A stretch of 10,190 nucleotides of DNA from Roseobacter sp. Lineage in GTDB: Bacteria; Pseudomonadota; Alphaproteobacteria; Rhodobacterales; Rhodobacteraceae. Position numbers and translations under genes: made by a program. The notes under the pieces were generated by a model, which saw nothing but the letters and a program-made list of their open reading frames with translations, ran no database searches and was not told where the DNA came from. The stretch spans positions 1 through 10,190 of the forward strand of contig JAGXHB010000256.1 in the NCBI GenBank assembly GCA_024636425.1, read 5' to 3'. Of this stretch, positions 1 to 5,689 are shown one piece after another (position 1 is the first letter of the stretch; each line of letters opens with the position of its first letter).

Positions 1-218
1 CCGCGGGAAAATGGAATCACCAGACAGCCATGCCCGCCCTGATAGGGCCCGATCTTGAGCAGTTCGGGCGCGGTGACGCGGTAAAACCCCGTCCAGTCAA
101 AGCGATCGTCGCTGTGATGCACCTCGCAGGCGACCGTCGCCATTAGGGCCACGCTGTCGGTTTCGCCTTCTGTCAGCGCATGCAGGATCTTGGCGAGGGT
201 TTCGTAGTCAACGTGCAT
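1..218 (-). CDS. msrC: Free methionine-R-sulfoxide reductase (GAF domain), C-terminal part beyond left edge
   Basis: The frame reads from an ATG at 218-216 for 72 codons and leaves the window open. The protein would be a cytoplasmic GAF-fold enzyme that reduces free (not protein-bound) methionine-(R)-sulfoxide, using thioredoxin-type reductant. Seen here: DWTGFYRV at about residues 41-48, then IGPYQGGHGCLVIPFSR at about 56-72. This matches the family block around the first of three redox-active cysteines (E. coli YebR Cys84, 94, 118). Cys65 here corresponds to Cys84; the other two would lie past the edge. The family is about 150-165 residues, so a little under half is present. No strong Shine-Dalgarno stands before the ATG, but it is the only sensible start for this fold. 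The neighbouring thiolase is on the same strand, 80 bases upstream and behind a terminator-like hairpin, so cotranscription is doubtful. The symbol follows the E. coli homologue. Confidence 0.86.
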   Translation of the reverse strand, partial: MHVDYETLAKILHALTEGETDSVALMATVACEVHHSDDRFDWTGFYRVTAPELLKIGPYQGGHGCLVIPFSR

Positions 219-248
219 AGGAGGGCTTTCTGGATAAGGCGGAGCAAA

Positions 249-267
249 GGGGAGCTGTCTGCCCCCC
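249..267 (-). terminator. Possible GC-rich terminator after the thiolase gene
   Basis: Read on the minus strand, GGGGGGC, a loop of five (AGACA) and GCTCCCC form a 7-bp stem with one mismatch, followed by TTT. It begins about 30 bases past the thiolase stop. The T-run is short, so this is a modest candidate. The flanking run of C residues at 261-275 and the CCGAGGATTTGG that follows look like a GC-rich intergenic element that I remember as common in Rhodobacteraceae. Confidence 0.4.
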
Positions 268-298
268 TGCCCCCCGAGGATTTGGAACCATTTGGAAT

Positions 299-1471
299 TC
301 AGGGACGCTCGATCGCGATGGCCGTCCCTTCGCCGCCCCCGATACAGATCGCTGCGATGCCACGCTTGAGGCCACGTTTTTCCAGTGCGTTGAGCAGCGT
401 GACGATGATCCGCGCACCGGATGCCCCGATGGGGTGGCCAAGCGCGCAGGCACCCCCGTTCACATTCACGATGTCATGGGACAGCCCCATTTCATGCATG
501 AAAGCGAGCGGGACAACGGCAAAAGCTTCGTTTACCTCCCACAGGTCGACGTCTTCCTTTTGCCACCCCAGACGCGCCAGCAGCTTTTGAGCGGCAGGAA
601 CGGGAGCGGTGGTGAACAGACCCGGTGCTTGCGCGTGGCTTGCATGACCGAGGATATGTGCGCGTACGGTAAGGCCCTGCTCGCGGGCGGCCTGATCGGA
701 GGCAAGCACCAGTGCCGCTGCCCCGTCAGAGATCGAGGATGCGTTTGCGGCCGTCACCGTGCCGCCCTCGCGGAAAGCTGGTTTCAGTTGCGGGATCTTG
801 TCGGGGCGTGCGTTGCCGGGCTGCTCGTCCGCGTTGACCCGTACGGTGCCCTTGCGGGACACGACGTCCATCTGCGCGATTTCGCCATCGAACGCACCCG
901 AGGATTGCGCCTCAAGCGCACGCGACAGGGATGCCAGCGCGTAGTCATCCTGAATGGCGCGGGTGAACTGGTAGGTTTCCGCGCAATCTTCGGCAAAGGT
1001 GCCCATCAGGCGGCCCTTGTCATACGCATCTTCGAGCCCGTCCAGAAACATATGGTCGATGACCTGCCCGTGCCCCAAGCGGGCACCGCTGCGCATTTTC
1101 GGCAGAACGTATGGCGCATTGGTCATGCTTTCCATCCCGCCAGCCACCATCGTATGCGTGTGACCAAGCGAGATCTGGTCAAAGGCGATCATCGCGGCCT
1201 TCATCCCCGAACCGCACATCTTGTTCAATGTGGTCGCGGGCACCTCTTCGCCCAGGCCCGCCTTGAAGCCCGCCTGGCGCGCAGGGGCCTGACCCTGTCC
1301 TGCCGGCAGCACGCAGCCCATCAAAACCTCGTCCACGGTGCTGGCACCGGCACCGTCCAGTGCGGCCTTGATGGCGTGCCCGCCCAGATCGGCGGCGGTC
1401 ATGTCGGCGAAGACGCCCTGGAACCCGCCCATGGGTGTCCGTGCGGCACCTGCGATGATGACTTTGTTCAT
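299..1471 (-). CDS. Acetyl-CoA C-acetyltransferase (thiolase)
   Basis: This is a 390-residue thiolase, the normal length for the biosynthetic/acetoacetyl-CoA class. It interconverts two acetyl-CoA with acetoacetyl-CoA plus CoA in the cytoplasm. All signature blocks are visible: the acyl-accepting cysteine in NKMCGSGMKA (Cys86), NEAF (Asn314), GGACALGHPIGASGAR with the catalytic His346, and the second active-site cysteine in CIGGGEG (Cys376). The spacing matches the well-studied Zoogloea enzyme (Cys89, His348, Cys378). The start at 1471 is supported by GGGGGAGAG about 8 bases upstream and by the thiolase-typical N-terminus VIIAGAARTPMGGFQG. No PHB genes (phaB, phaC) or beta-oxidation partner lie beside it, so the sequence cannot say whether it serves polyhydroxybutyrate synthesis, ketone or fatty-acid metabolism, or another acyl-CoA pathway. 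It is divergent from the STAS gene across 90 bases. Confidence 0.95.
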   Translation of the reverse strand: MNKVIIAGAARTPMGGFQGVFADMTAADLGGHAIKAALDGAGASTVDEVLMGCVLPAGQGQAPARQAGFKAGLGEEVPATTLNKMCGSGMKAAMIAFDQISLGHTHTMVAGGMESMTNAPYVLPKMRSGARLGHGQVIDHMFLDGLEDAYDKGRLMGTFAEDCAETYQFTRAIQDDYALASLSRALEAQSSGAFDGEIAQMDVVSRKGTVRVNADEQPGNARPDKIPQLKPAFREGGTVTAANASSISDGAAALVLASDQAAREQGLTVRAHILGHASHAQAPGLFTTAPVPAAQKLLARLGWQKEDVDLWEVNEAFAVVPLAFMHEMGLSHDIVNVNGGACALGHPIGASGARIIVTLLNALEKRGLKRGIAAICIGGGEGTAIAIERP

Positions 1472-1561
1472 TTTGTAACTCTCCCCCTAAGGATGCTCAT
1501 CAATTGGTAAGACCTGCGCGCTATTCAATGTCGCACAGGAACAGACCTTTGGATCAAGCAT
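1472..1561. other. Divergent intergenic region, thiolase / STAS gene
   Basis: These 90 bases separate the thiolase (minus) from the STAS-HATPase pair (plus), so promoters for both directions must lie here or overlap the gene starts. The thiolase ribosome-binding site (GGGGGAGAG on the minus strand) sits at its left edge. The plus-strand gene has only a weak GGA about 8 bases before its ATG. I see no convincing -35/-10 pair or palindromic operator. Confidence 0.5.
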
Positions 1562-1903
1562 ATGAAACTCTCAGCCAAAACAGAAGAGCCGCTGCAGATT
1601 GTGACCGTGCTTGAAAACCGGATCGATGCCGCTGTAGCACTGGATTTCAAGGAAGCGATGCGCCAGCTGACCGAAAACGCGCCTGAGCGGGTCATTCTTG
1701 ACCTGTCGGCTGTTACTTTTATCGATTCCAGCGGCTTGGGGGCGATTGTCGCGACCATGAAATTTCTGGCCCCTGCGCGGACTTTGCTGCTGGCCGGACT
1801 GACGGGGCCGGTGGACCGGGTTTTTCGCCTGACGCGCATGGACAGCGTCTTTACCCTGTACCCGTCATTGGCAGCCGCCCTGAAAGATCAGGTGGGAAAA
1901 TGA
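1562..1903 (+). CDS. STAS-domain anti-sigma factor antagonist
   Basis: A single-domain STAS protein of 113 residues, the usual size for SpoIIAA/RsbV-type antagonists. In such modules the unphosphorylated antagonist binds the anti-sigma kinase and frees its target; the kinase inactivates it by phosphorylating one serine. Seen here: a beta-strand-rich N-terminus, VILDLSAVTFIDSSGLGAIV at residues 44-63, and an LTGPVDRVFRLTRMDSVF segment near the C-terminus, as in the family. By alignment with SpoIIAA (DSSGLG, Ser58) the phosphorylated residue should be Ser57. The gene overlaps the next by ATGA, and that gene encodes the expected kinase partner, which strongly supports the assignment. The ribosome-binding site is weak (GGA, 8 bases before ATG). 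The target could be a sigma factor, but in alphaproteobacteria such pairs can also control other proteins; nothing here identifies it. Confidence 0.9.
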   Translation: MKLSAKTEEPLQIVTVLENRIDAAVALDFKEAMRQLTENAPERVILDLSAVTFIDSSGLGAIVATMKFLAPARTLLLAGLTGPVDRVFRLTRMDSVFTLYPSLAAALKDQVGK

Positions 1904-2379
1904 ACGCGAAACCACAGCAGGTTCTTGAGGTGAAGACCCCACGCCCGACTTTTGCGTTCGAACAAAGCCTCGAGGCGACACAAGATGCCGTGCGCGAAGC
2001 GCTCGCGTATTTCATCGATCAGCTTTCGACGCTTGTTCTGCCACAGGACGATCTGGAGACGGTCGAGCTGGTCTTGGCCGAAACACTGAACAACATTGTC
2101 GAACATGCTTTTGCCGACCAGACGGAACCCGGCTTCATCCGCATCAGATGTGTATGTCAAAGGGGTGTTCTGTATCTCCGCATTACGGATTTCGGCAAGG
2201 CGATGCCGGGGTTGATGGCACCAGCCGGGTCAACTCCCGCAATGCCCATCGGATCCGATGAGCTGCCAGAAGGCGGGTTTGGCTGGGGGTTGATACGGAC
2301 ACTGACCGATGACGTGTCCTATGTCCGAAGCGGGCCGATGAATGCGCTGACCTTGCAGATCGCGTTGAACAAAGGCTGA
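1900..2379 (+). CDS. RsbW-like anti-sigma factor / serine kinase (HATPase_c)
   Basis: A 159-residue GHKL-fold ATP-binding protein of the SpoIIAB/RsbW type. These small kinases hold a target protein inactive and phosphorylate the STAS antagonist. The N-box is visible as LAETLNNIVEHAF, with Glu61, Asn65 and His69 matching the E...N...H pattern that binds Mg-ATP. The G1 box is ITDFGKAMPG (96-104), and a glycine-rich lid GGFGWGLIRTLTDDVSY runs over about 125-141. The C-terminal SGPMNALTLQIAL matches the usual last strand. The start codon overlaps the stop of the STAS gene (ATGA) and is preceded by AGGTGGG at 1890-1896, so the two are translationally coupled. No PP2C-type phosphatase (SpoIIE/RsbU) or sigma factor gene is adjacent, so the switch must be completed from elsewhere in the genome. 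The lack of membrane segments argues against a two-component sensor kinase. Confidence 0.88.
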   Translation: MNAKPQQVLEVKTPRPTFAFEQSLEATQDAVREALAYFIDQLSTLVLPQDDLETVELVLAETLNNIVEHAFADQTEPGFIRIRCVCQRGVLYLRITDFGKAMPGLMAPAGSTPAMPIGSDELPEGGFGWGLIRTLTDDVSYVRSGPMNALTLQIALNKG

Positions 2380-2656
2380 GGTTTTTTCCAAAGCCGGGCG
2401 TGCAGCTTGCGAACCCCGCGTCGGATCTTACCTCACAATTACCTTAATCCGGTCTTTGGTTGATCACAGTTTCGCCAAGGTTGAAAAGCATACATAGCCC
2501 TGTAGCTGCATATGGCTTCCCTCAACGCCGCGTTTTTACAGCCCCCACCCAGTGCGCGGCGTTGAGGTTCCTTCCCCCGGTCAAAACCATTGGCACTCAG
2601 GCCGGCGGCAGGCTAGGTTCGCGCGAATTCATACTCGCAACAGGACCAGTTTTGAT
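2380..2656. other. Intergenic region upstream of the GGT-family gene
   Basis: These 277 bases hold no gene I can support; the open frames crossing them lack family resemblance and ribosome-binding sites. The left part begins with GGTTTTTTCC just after the HATPase stop, a T-run without a clear stem before it, and includes an AT-richer patch at 2430-2510. The right part holds a perfect 13-bp inverted repeat (2520-2567). The AGGA at 2642-2645 is the best ribosome-binding candidate for the next gene. The promoter of that gene is presumably here, but I cannot point to it. Confidence 0.5.
2520..2567. repeat. Perfect 13-bp inverted repeat, 22-base loop
   Basis: CCTCAACGCCGCG at 2520-2532 is matched exactly by CGCGGCGTTGAGG at 2555-2567. 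The 22-base spacer is pyrimidine-rich (TTTTT, CCCCC). As RNA the arms would form a very stable stem about 90 bases before the following start codon. No T-run follows the second arm on the plus strand, so it is not a standard terminator in that direction. On the minus strand the base run after the stem is GGAAGC, again not T-rich. It could be a leader hairpin, a binding site or the remnant of a small palindromic element. Confidence 0.75.
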
Positions 2657-4234
2657 ATGCGCGACTTCCAGCTTCCCGGACGTTCTTCCGTTTTGGCCAC
2701 GAACGGCATGTGTGCCACGTCACATCCCCTTGCCGCGAAAACCGCGATCGATATTCTTGAAAGGGGCGGCAATGCGATGGATGCGGCCATTGCAGGCGCT
2801 GTTCTGCTGGGAATCTGCGAACCGCAGATGACAGGCATCGGGGGGGATTGCTTTGTTCTCTACTCGCCCGCGGGCAGCGATGAGGTTCACGCCATCAACG
2901 GGTCGGGGCGCGCACCGCAGGGTCTGAATTCGGGGATTCTGAGGGACGCAGGCGAAACTGTCGTTCCGCTGCGCAGCGCCCATGCCGTTACCATTCCCGC
3001 TGCGATGGATGCATTTTGCCATCTGTCCGAAACGGTCGGCACACTGGGGCTTGATGCCATTCTCGCCCCGGCGATCCGCTACGCCGAGGAAGGCGTGGTG
3101 GTTGCCCCGCGGGTCGCCTTTGACTGGGCCAACGATGCAGAGACCTTGCAGGGCAAGGCGCGCGATTTCTTTTTGATGGACGGCAAGGCCCCCAAAGCGG
3201 GCGCCTTGTTTCGCGCCCCCGGTCAGGCCGACGTGCTGCGCCGGGTTGCCAAAGACGGGCGCGACGCATTCTACACCGGAGAGATTGCAGACGATATGAT
3301 CGCTGCGTTGAACGCAGCAGGCGGTACGCACACGGCAGATGATTTTGCAGCCGTAAAATGCACCCCGGGTGACCCGATCTCGACGACATATAACGGGCTT
3401 GAACTGGTCGAACATGCGCCAAACGGGCAAGGGGCGACGGCGCTTTTGATGCTGAATATCCTGTCGCATTTTGACATCGCGTCGATGGACCCGAACGGTG
3501 CCGAACGCGCCCATATCGAGGCGGAAGCAACGAAACTGGCCTACGACGCGCGCAACAGGTTTCTGGCTGACCCCGATCACACCGCGCGGCTTGACCATAT
3601 GCTGGCCCCGATGACAGCGCAAAAACTGGCCGAACTGATTGATCCCACCAAGGTGATTTATGATCCGGTTCCCCTGTCGGAGGCGGTGCATAAAGATACG
3701 ATTTACATCACCGTCGTCGACAAGGACGGCATGTCGGTTTCGCTGATCTATTCAATTTTCCATGGTTTCGGGTCGGGGATCGCATCAGACAAGTTCGGTA
3801 TCCTGCTGCAGAACCGCGGTGCGGGATTCACGCTTGAAGAAGGTCATGCGAACGAGTTGAAGGGCGGCAAGCGCCCGATGCACACAATCATTCCCGGCAT
3901 GATCAAGCAGGACGGCAAGGTGCTGATGCCCTTTGGCGTTATGGGCGGTGCATATCAGCCCTGCGGGCACGCGCGCTTTGTCAGCAATCAGGTTGATTTC
4001 GGGATGGACCCGCAAGCCGCCGTCGACGCGCCGCGCGCCTTTTCCGACAATGGCATCTTCAAGGTCGAAAGCGGCTACACCGATGCGGTACGTGCGCAAC
4101 TGTCCGACATGGGTCACCGCGTTGAAATCCCCAGAACAGCAATCGGCGGGGCGCAGGCGATCAAGCTGCATGCAGACGGTATTCTGGAAGGTGCCAGCGA
4201 TCCGCGCAAGGACGGTTGCGCGCTTGGCTACTGA
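2657..4234 (+). CDS. Gamma-glutamyltransferase-family Ntn hydrolase
   Basis: A 525-residue member of the gamma-glutamyltranspeptidase superfamily, made as a proenzyme that cuts itself in two. Seen here: ATSHPLAAKTAIDILERGGN and PQMTGIGGDCFVL near the N-terminus, and HKDTIYITVVDKDG, where Thr348 should be the new N-terminus of the small subunit and the nucleophile (E. coli Thr391). GFGSGI, GKRPMHTIIP and VMGGAYQPCGH follow. The small subunit would be 178 residues. The start at 2657 gives the N-terminus usual for this group (MRDFQLPGRSSVLATNG), with AGGA 11 bases upstream; an ATG 35 codons further up would run into unrelated sequence. No signal peptide is seen, unlike classical periplasmic GGT. 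Residues that bind the glutamate moiety in classical GGT differ: the region of E. coli Arg114 reads NGSGRAP (Arg85), and the Ser462-Ser463 pair is replaced by His409-Thr410. It thus resembles the YwrD/HpxW/acylase-like branch, and the substrate is uncertain. Confidence 0.93.
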   Translation: MRDFQLPGRSSVLATNGMCATSHPLAAKTAIDILERGGNAMDAAIAGAVLLGICEPQMTGIGGDCFVLYSPAGSDEVHAINGSGRAPQGLNSGILRDAGETVVPLRSAHAVTIPAAMDAFCHLSETVGTLGLDAILAPAIRYAEEGVVVAPRVAFDWANDAETLQGKARDFFLMDGKAPKAGALFRAPGQADVLRRVAKDGRDAFYTGEIADDMIAALNAAGGTHTADDFAAVKCTPGDPISTTYNGLELVEHAPNGQGATALLMLNILSHFDIASMDPNGAERAHIEAEATKLAYDARNRFLADPDHTARLDHMLAPMTAQKLAELIDPTKVIYDPVPLSEAVHKDTIYITVVDKDGMSVSLIYSIFHGFGSGIASDKFGILLQNRGAGFTLEEGHANELKGGKRPMHTIIPGMIKQDGKVLMPFGVMGGAYQPCGHARFVSNQVDFGMDPQAAVDAPRAFSDNGIFKVESGYTDAVRAQLSDMGHRVEIPRTAIGGAQAIKLHADGILEGASDPRKDGCALGY

Positions 4235-4245
4235 TTGAACAACCA

Positions 4246-4271
4246 GGGGGCGCGTGCAAAGACGCGCCCTT
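4246..4271. terminator. Hairpin between the converging GGT-family gene and hspQ
   Basis: GGGCGCGT at 4248-4255 pairs with ACGCGCCC at 4262-4269 around a six-base loop (GCAAAG), and two G-U pairs extend the stem outward. It fills the 41-base gap between two stop codons facing each other, so it probably serves both directions. Neither side has a long T-run, so strength as a classical intrinsic terminator is unclear. Confidence 0.65.
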
Positions 4272-4275
4272 CGGT

Positions 4276-4602
4276 CTAGTTCAACTGAAAATGCAGCGGA
4301 TAGGCCCCGTCGGTAAACGGGCCGAACAGGTCGGGGATATCGGGGTGGTCCACAGGTTCACCGGAATAGTCCGCGACAAGGTTTTGTTCAGACACGTAGG
4401 CAACGTAGTAGCTCTGCTCGTTTTCGGCCAGCAGATGATAATACGGCTGATCCTTAACCGGCCGGCTATCCTCGGGAATTGCCTCGTACCATTCCTCGGT
4501 ATTTGCAAATTCGGGATCGACGTCAAAGATCACACCCCGGAAAGGATGTTTCTTGTGCCGGACGACCTGACCCAAATGATATTTTGCGCGTGTTCTAATC
4601 AT
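4276..4602 (-). CDS. hspQ: Heat shock protein HspQ (YccV-like, hemimethylated-DNA-binding family)
   Basis: A 108-residue protein of the HspQ/YccV family. In E. coli HspQ binds hemimethylated oriC DNA, affects DnaA level, and acts as a specificity factor for the Lon protease. Seen here: the family core YHLGQVVRHKKHPFRGVIFD at about residues 8-27, then EEWYEAIPEDSRP, KDQPYYHLLAENEQSYYVAY and SEQNLVADYSGEPVDHP. The C-terminus YPLHFQLN is also family-typical. I place the start at the internal ATG (4602) because MIRTRAKYHLGQVVRH is the usual N-terminus. The 24 extra codons up to 4674 have no family resemblance and cover the presumed promoter. A weak AGGTG lies about 11 bases before this ATG. It converges with the GGT-family gene and diverges from a dead transporter gene. 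Confidence 0.93.
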   Translation of the reverse strand: MIRTRAKYHLGQVVRHKKHPFRGVIFDVDPEFANTEEWYEAIPEDSRPVKDQPYYHLLAENEQSYYVAYVSEQNLVADYSGEPVDHPDIPDLFGPFTDGAYPLHFQLN

Positions 4603-4686
4603 GACATTGAAGCACCTATCTTTCGTTAGTAGTCGCTTCAAGGGGCTTTTGTCCAATACTGGGACTCGAATCACAGGAAACAGTTT

Positions 4687-4985
4687 GTGGACATAACGCT
4701 GACAGTGCTTGAAATCGTGGCCCCGGTCTTCTTTCTGGCAGGGATCGGTTTCATCTGGGTCAAGCTGGTGCGCGCGCCGCTGGCCAGGAGCGCGGGTCTT
4801 TTCCTCGCGCTCGACCGGGTCGCGTCTGGCGTTCTGATGCTCCAGATCGCCACGCCTGTCGCGGTCAGATCATACCCGCTTGCTGAGAATACGGTGCGGA
4901 CGCGCAATCCGTGGCTGGGCTGGTCGTCGTCTCCACCGTGATGTCTGTCGCAGGCTTGCCTGCAATGCTAGCGTTTTTGTTATAA
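4687..4985 (+). pseudogene. Remnant of an AEC (auxin efflux carrier) family transporter gene
   Basis: The first 26 or so codons, from a GTG start with AGGAAA upstream, read DITLTVLEIVAPVFFLAGIG, the first membrane helix typical of AEC permeases (putative malonate/auxin-type carriers of about 310 residues). The frame then jumps straight to RAPLARSAGLFLALDRVASG and VLMLQIATPVAVRSYPLAE, which I recognise as the C-terminal helical region. About 210 codons in between are missing, with the junction near 4763-4775. At about 4886-4890 the frame is broken again: reading on with one base inserted (GAGAATAC for GAG-AAA-TAC) restores YGADAQSVAGLVVVST and then MSVAGLPAMLAFLL to a natural stop at 4983-4985. 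Without the correction the open frame ends at 4941 after unrelated residues. The product cannot be a working transporter. The translation-start signals are intact, so the decay may be recent. Confidence 0.85.
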
Positions 4986-5058
4986 AAATCCGGTGTTCGC
5001 AGCGGTCACAATCTGGTAAGATAGGAGTTAATAAAAACACTATATAAGCGAGAGGCAA

Positions 5059-5649
5059 ATGAGCAGAACCTTTTGCGCCCTGATAATTGCTATGCTTTTG
5101 GCATCATGTAGTGGTGGTCCGACCAGTGCCCCACGAAACCTTGATGATGCCTGCGCGATTCTCAAGGAGCGCCCGGAATACTACAAGGCGTTCCGCGCCG
5201 CAGAACGCCGTTGGGGCGTTCCTATTCATGTACAAATGGCAACGATCCATCAAGAAAGCAAATTCATCGCGGATGCGCGCACGCCGTTCAGGTATGTCGT
5301 CGGTGTGATCCCGATGGGTCGGCAGTCCAGTGCGTTTGGCTACAGTCAGGCCCTTGACGCAACCTGGGATGAGTATCTGTCCGAACAGGGTCGGTGGTCG
5401 GCCAAACGGGACCGCATTGACGACGCGACAGATTTCATGGGTTGGTACATGACCAAAACCCGCGAGATAAACGGCATCCCGCTTCATGACGCACAGAACC
5501 AGTACCTTGCCTATCACGAAGGCAACACGGGCTTTGCGCGCCAGAGCTATAATGCCAAGCCATGGCTGATCGGCGTAGCGCAGAAGGTAAATATGCGGTC
5601 GCAGATGTACCAAGGCCAGATTGCAGGCTGTCGTCTGCGCCGTTGGTAA
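5059..5649 (+). CDS. Lipoprotein with lytic-transglycosylase-like (SLT) domain
   Basis: A 196-residue exported protein. The N-terminus MSRTFCALIIAMLLASC carries a lipobox (LASC), so Cys17 should be lipidated after signal peptidase II cleavage and the protein anchored in the envelope. The rest has the marks of the goose-lysozyme/SLT (GH23-like) fold: IHQESKF with candidate catalytic Glu66, then SAFGYSQALDATWDEY (about 91-106), where classical enzymes have AYGLMQ, and YLAYHEGNTGFARQSY, the counterpart of the AYNAG block. It probably binds or cleaves peptidoglycan glycan strands. I recall close relatives as uncharacterised lipoproteins in Rhodobacteraceae; activity is inferred, not shown. AGAGG about 4 bases before ATG is the ribosome-binding site, and the 73 upstream bases are AT-rich with a possible TAAGAT -10 at 5017-5022 but no good -35. 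Convergent with lolA. Confidence 0.85.
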   Translation: MSRTFCALIIAMLLASCSGGPTSAPRNLDDACAILKERPEYYKAFRAAERRWGVPIHVQMATIHQESKFIADARTPFRYVVGVIPMGRQSSAFGYSQALDATWDEYLSEQGRWSAKRDRIDDATDFMGWYMTKTREINGIPLHDAQNQYLAYHEGNTGFARQSYNAKPWLIGVAQKVNMRSQMYQGQIAGCRLRRW

Positions 5650-5655
5650 AGATCA

Positions 5656-5681
5656 CGGCCCGAGGAGCGATCCTCGGGCCG
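5656..5681. terminator. Bidirectional terminator between the lipoprotein gene and lolA
   Basis: GGCCCGAGGA at 5657-5666 pairs perfectly with TCCTCGGGCC at 5671-5680, and C5656-G5681 adds an eleventh pair. The loop is GCGA, a GNRA-type tetraloop on the plus strand. It sits 7 bases after the lipoprotein stop and 9 bases after the lolA stop. A short T-run (5688-5691) follows on the plus strand, and a GATCTTTACC stretch on the minus strand. Position, symmetry and strength all suit shared termination of two converging genes. Confidence 0.87.
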
Positions 5682-5689
5682 GTGCCGTT

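Noticed and set aside
434..1510. Long plus-strand open frame of 358 codons opposite the thiolase gene
   Set aside because: It is the antisense shadow of a GC-rich gene whose minus-strand frame has every thiolase motif; its translation is Arg/His/Gly-rich with no family resemblance.
2444..2460. Possible CtrA site (TTAA-N7-TTAA) in the spacer before the GGT-family gene
   Set aside because: After TTAA and seven bases the sequence is TTTG, not TTAA, so the second half-site is absent.
2552..2656. N-terminal extension of 35 codons on the GGT-family protein
   Set aside because: The extra residues are unlike the family, the start falls next to an inverted-repeat arm, and the ATG at 2657 gives the usual N-terminus with AGGA upstream.
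2720..3691. 323-codon minus-strand frame inside the GGT-family gene
   Set aside because: The plus-strand frame encodes an unmistakable Ntn hydrolase throughout; the antisense frame shows no motif and no ribosome-binding site.
4603..4674. 24-codon extension of HspQ, and a CTTGAAG sequence (minus strand, 4642-4636) as a heat-shock sigma-factor -35 box
   Set aside because: HspQ proteins begin at MIRTRAKY, so the extension is spacer. CTTGAAG resembles an RpoH -35 element, but I find no fitting -10 at the right distance.
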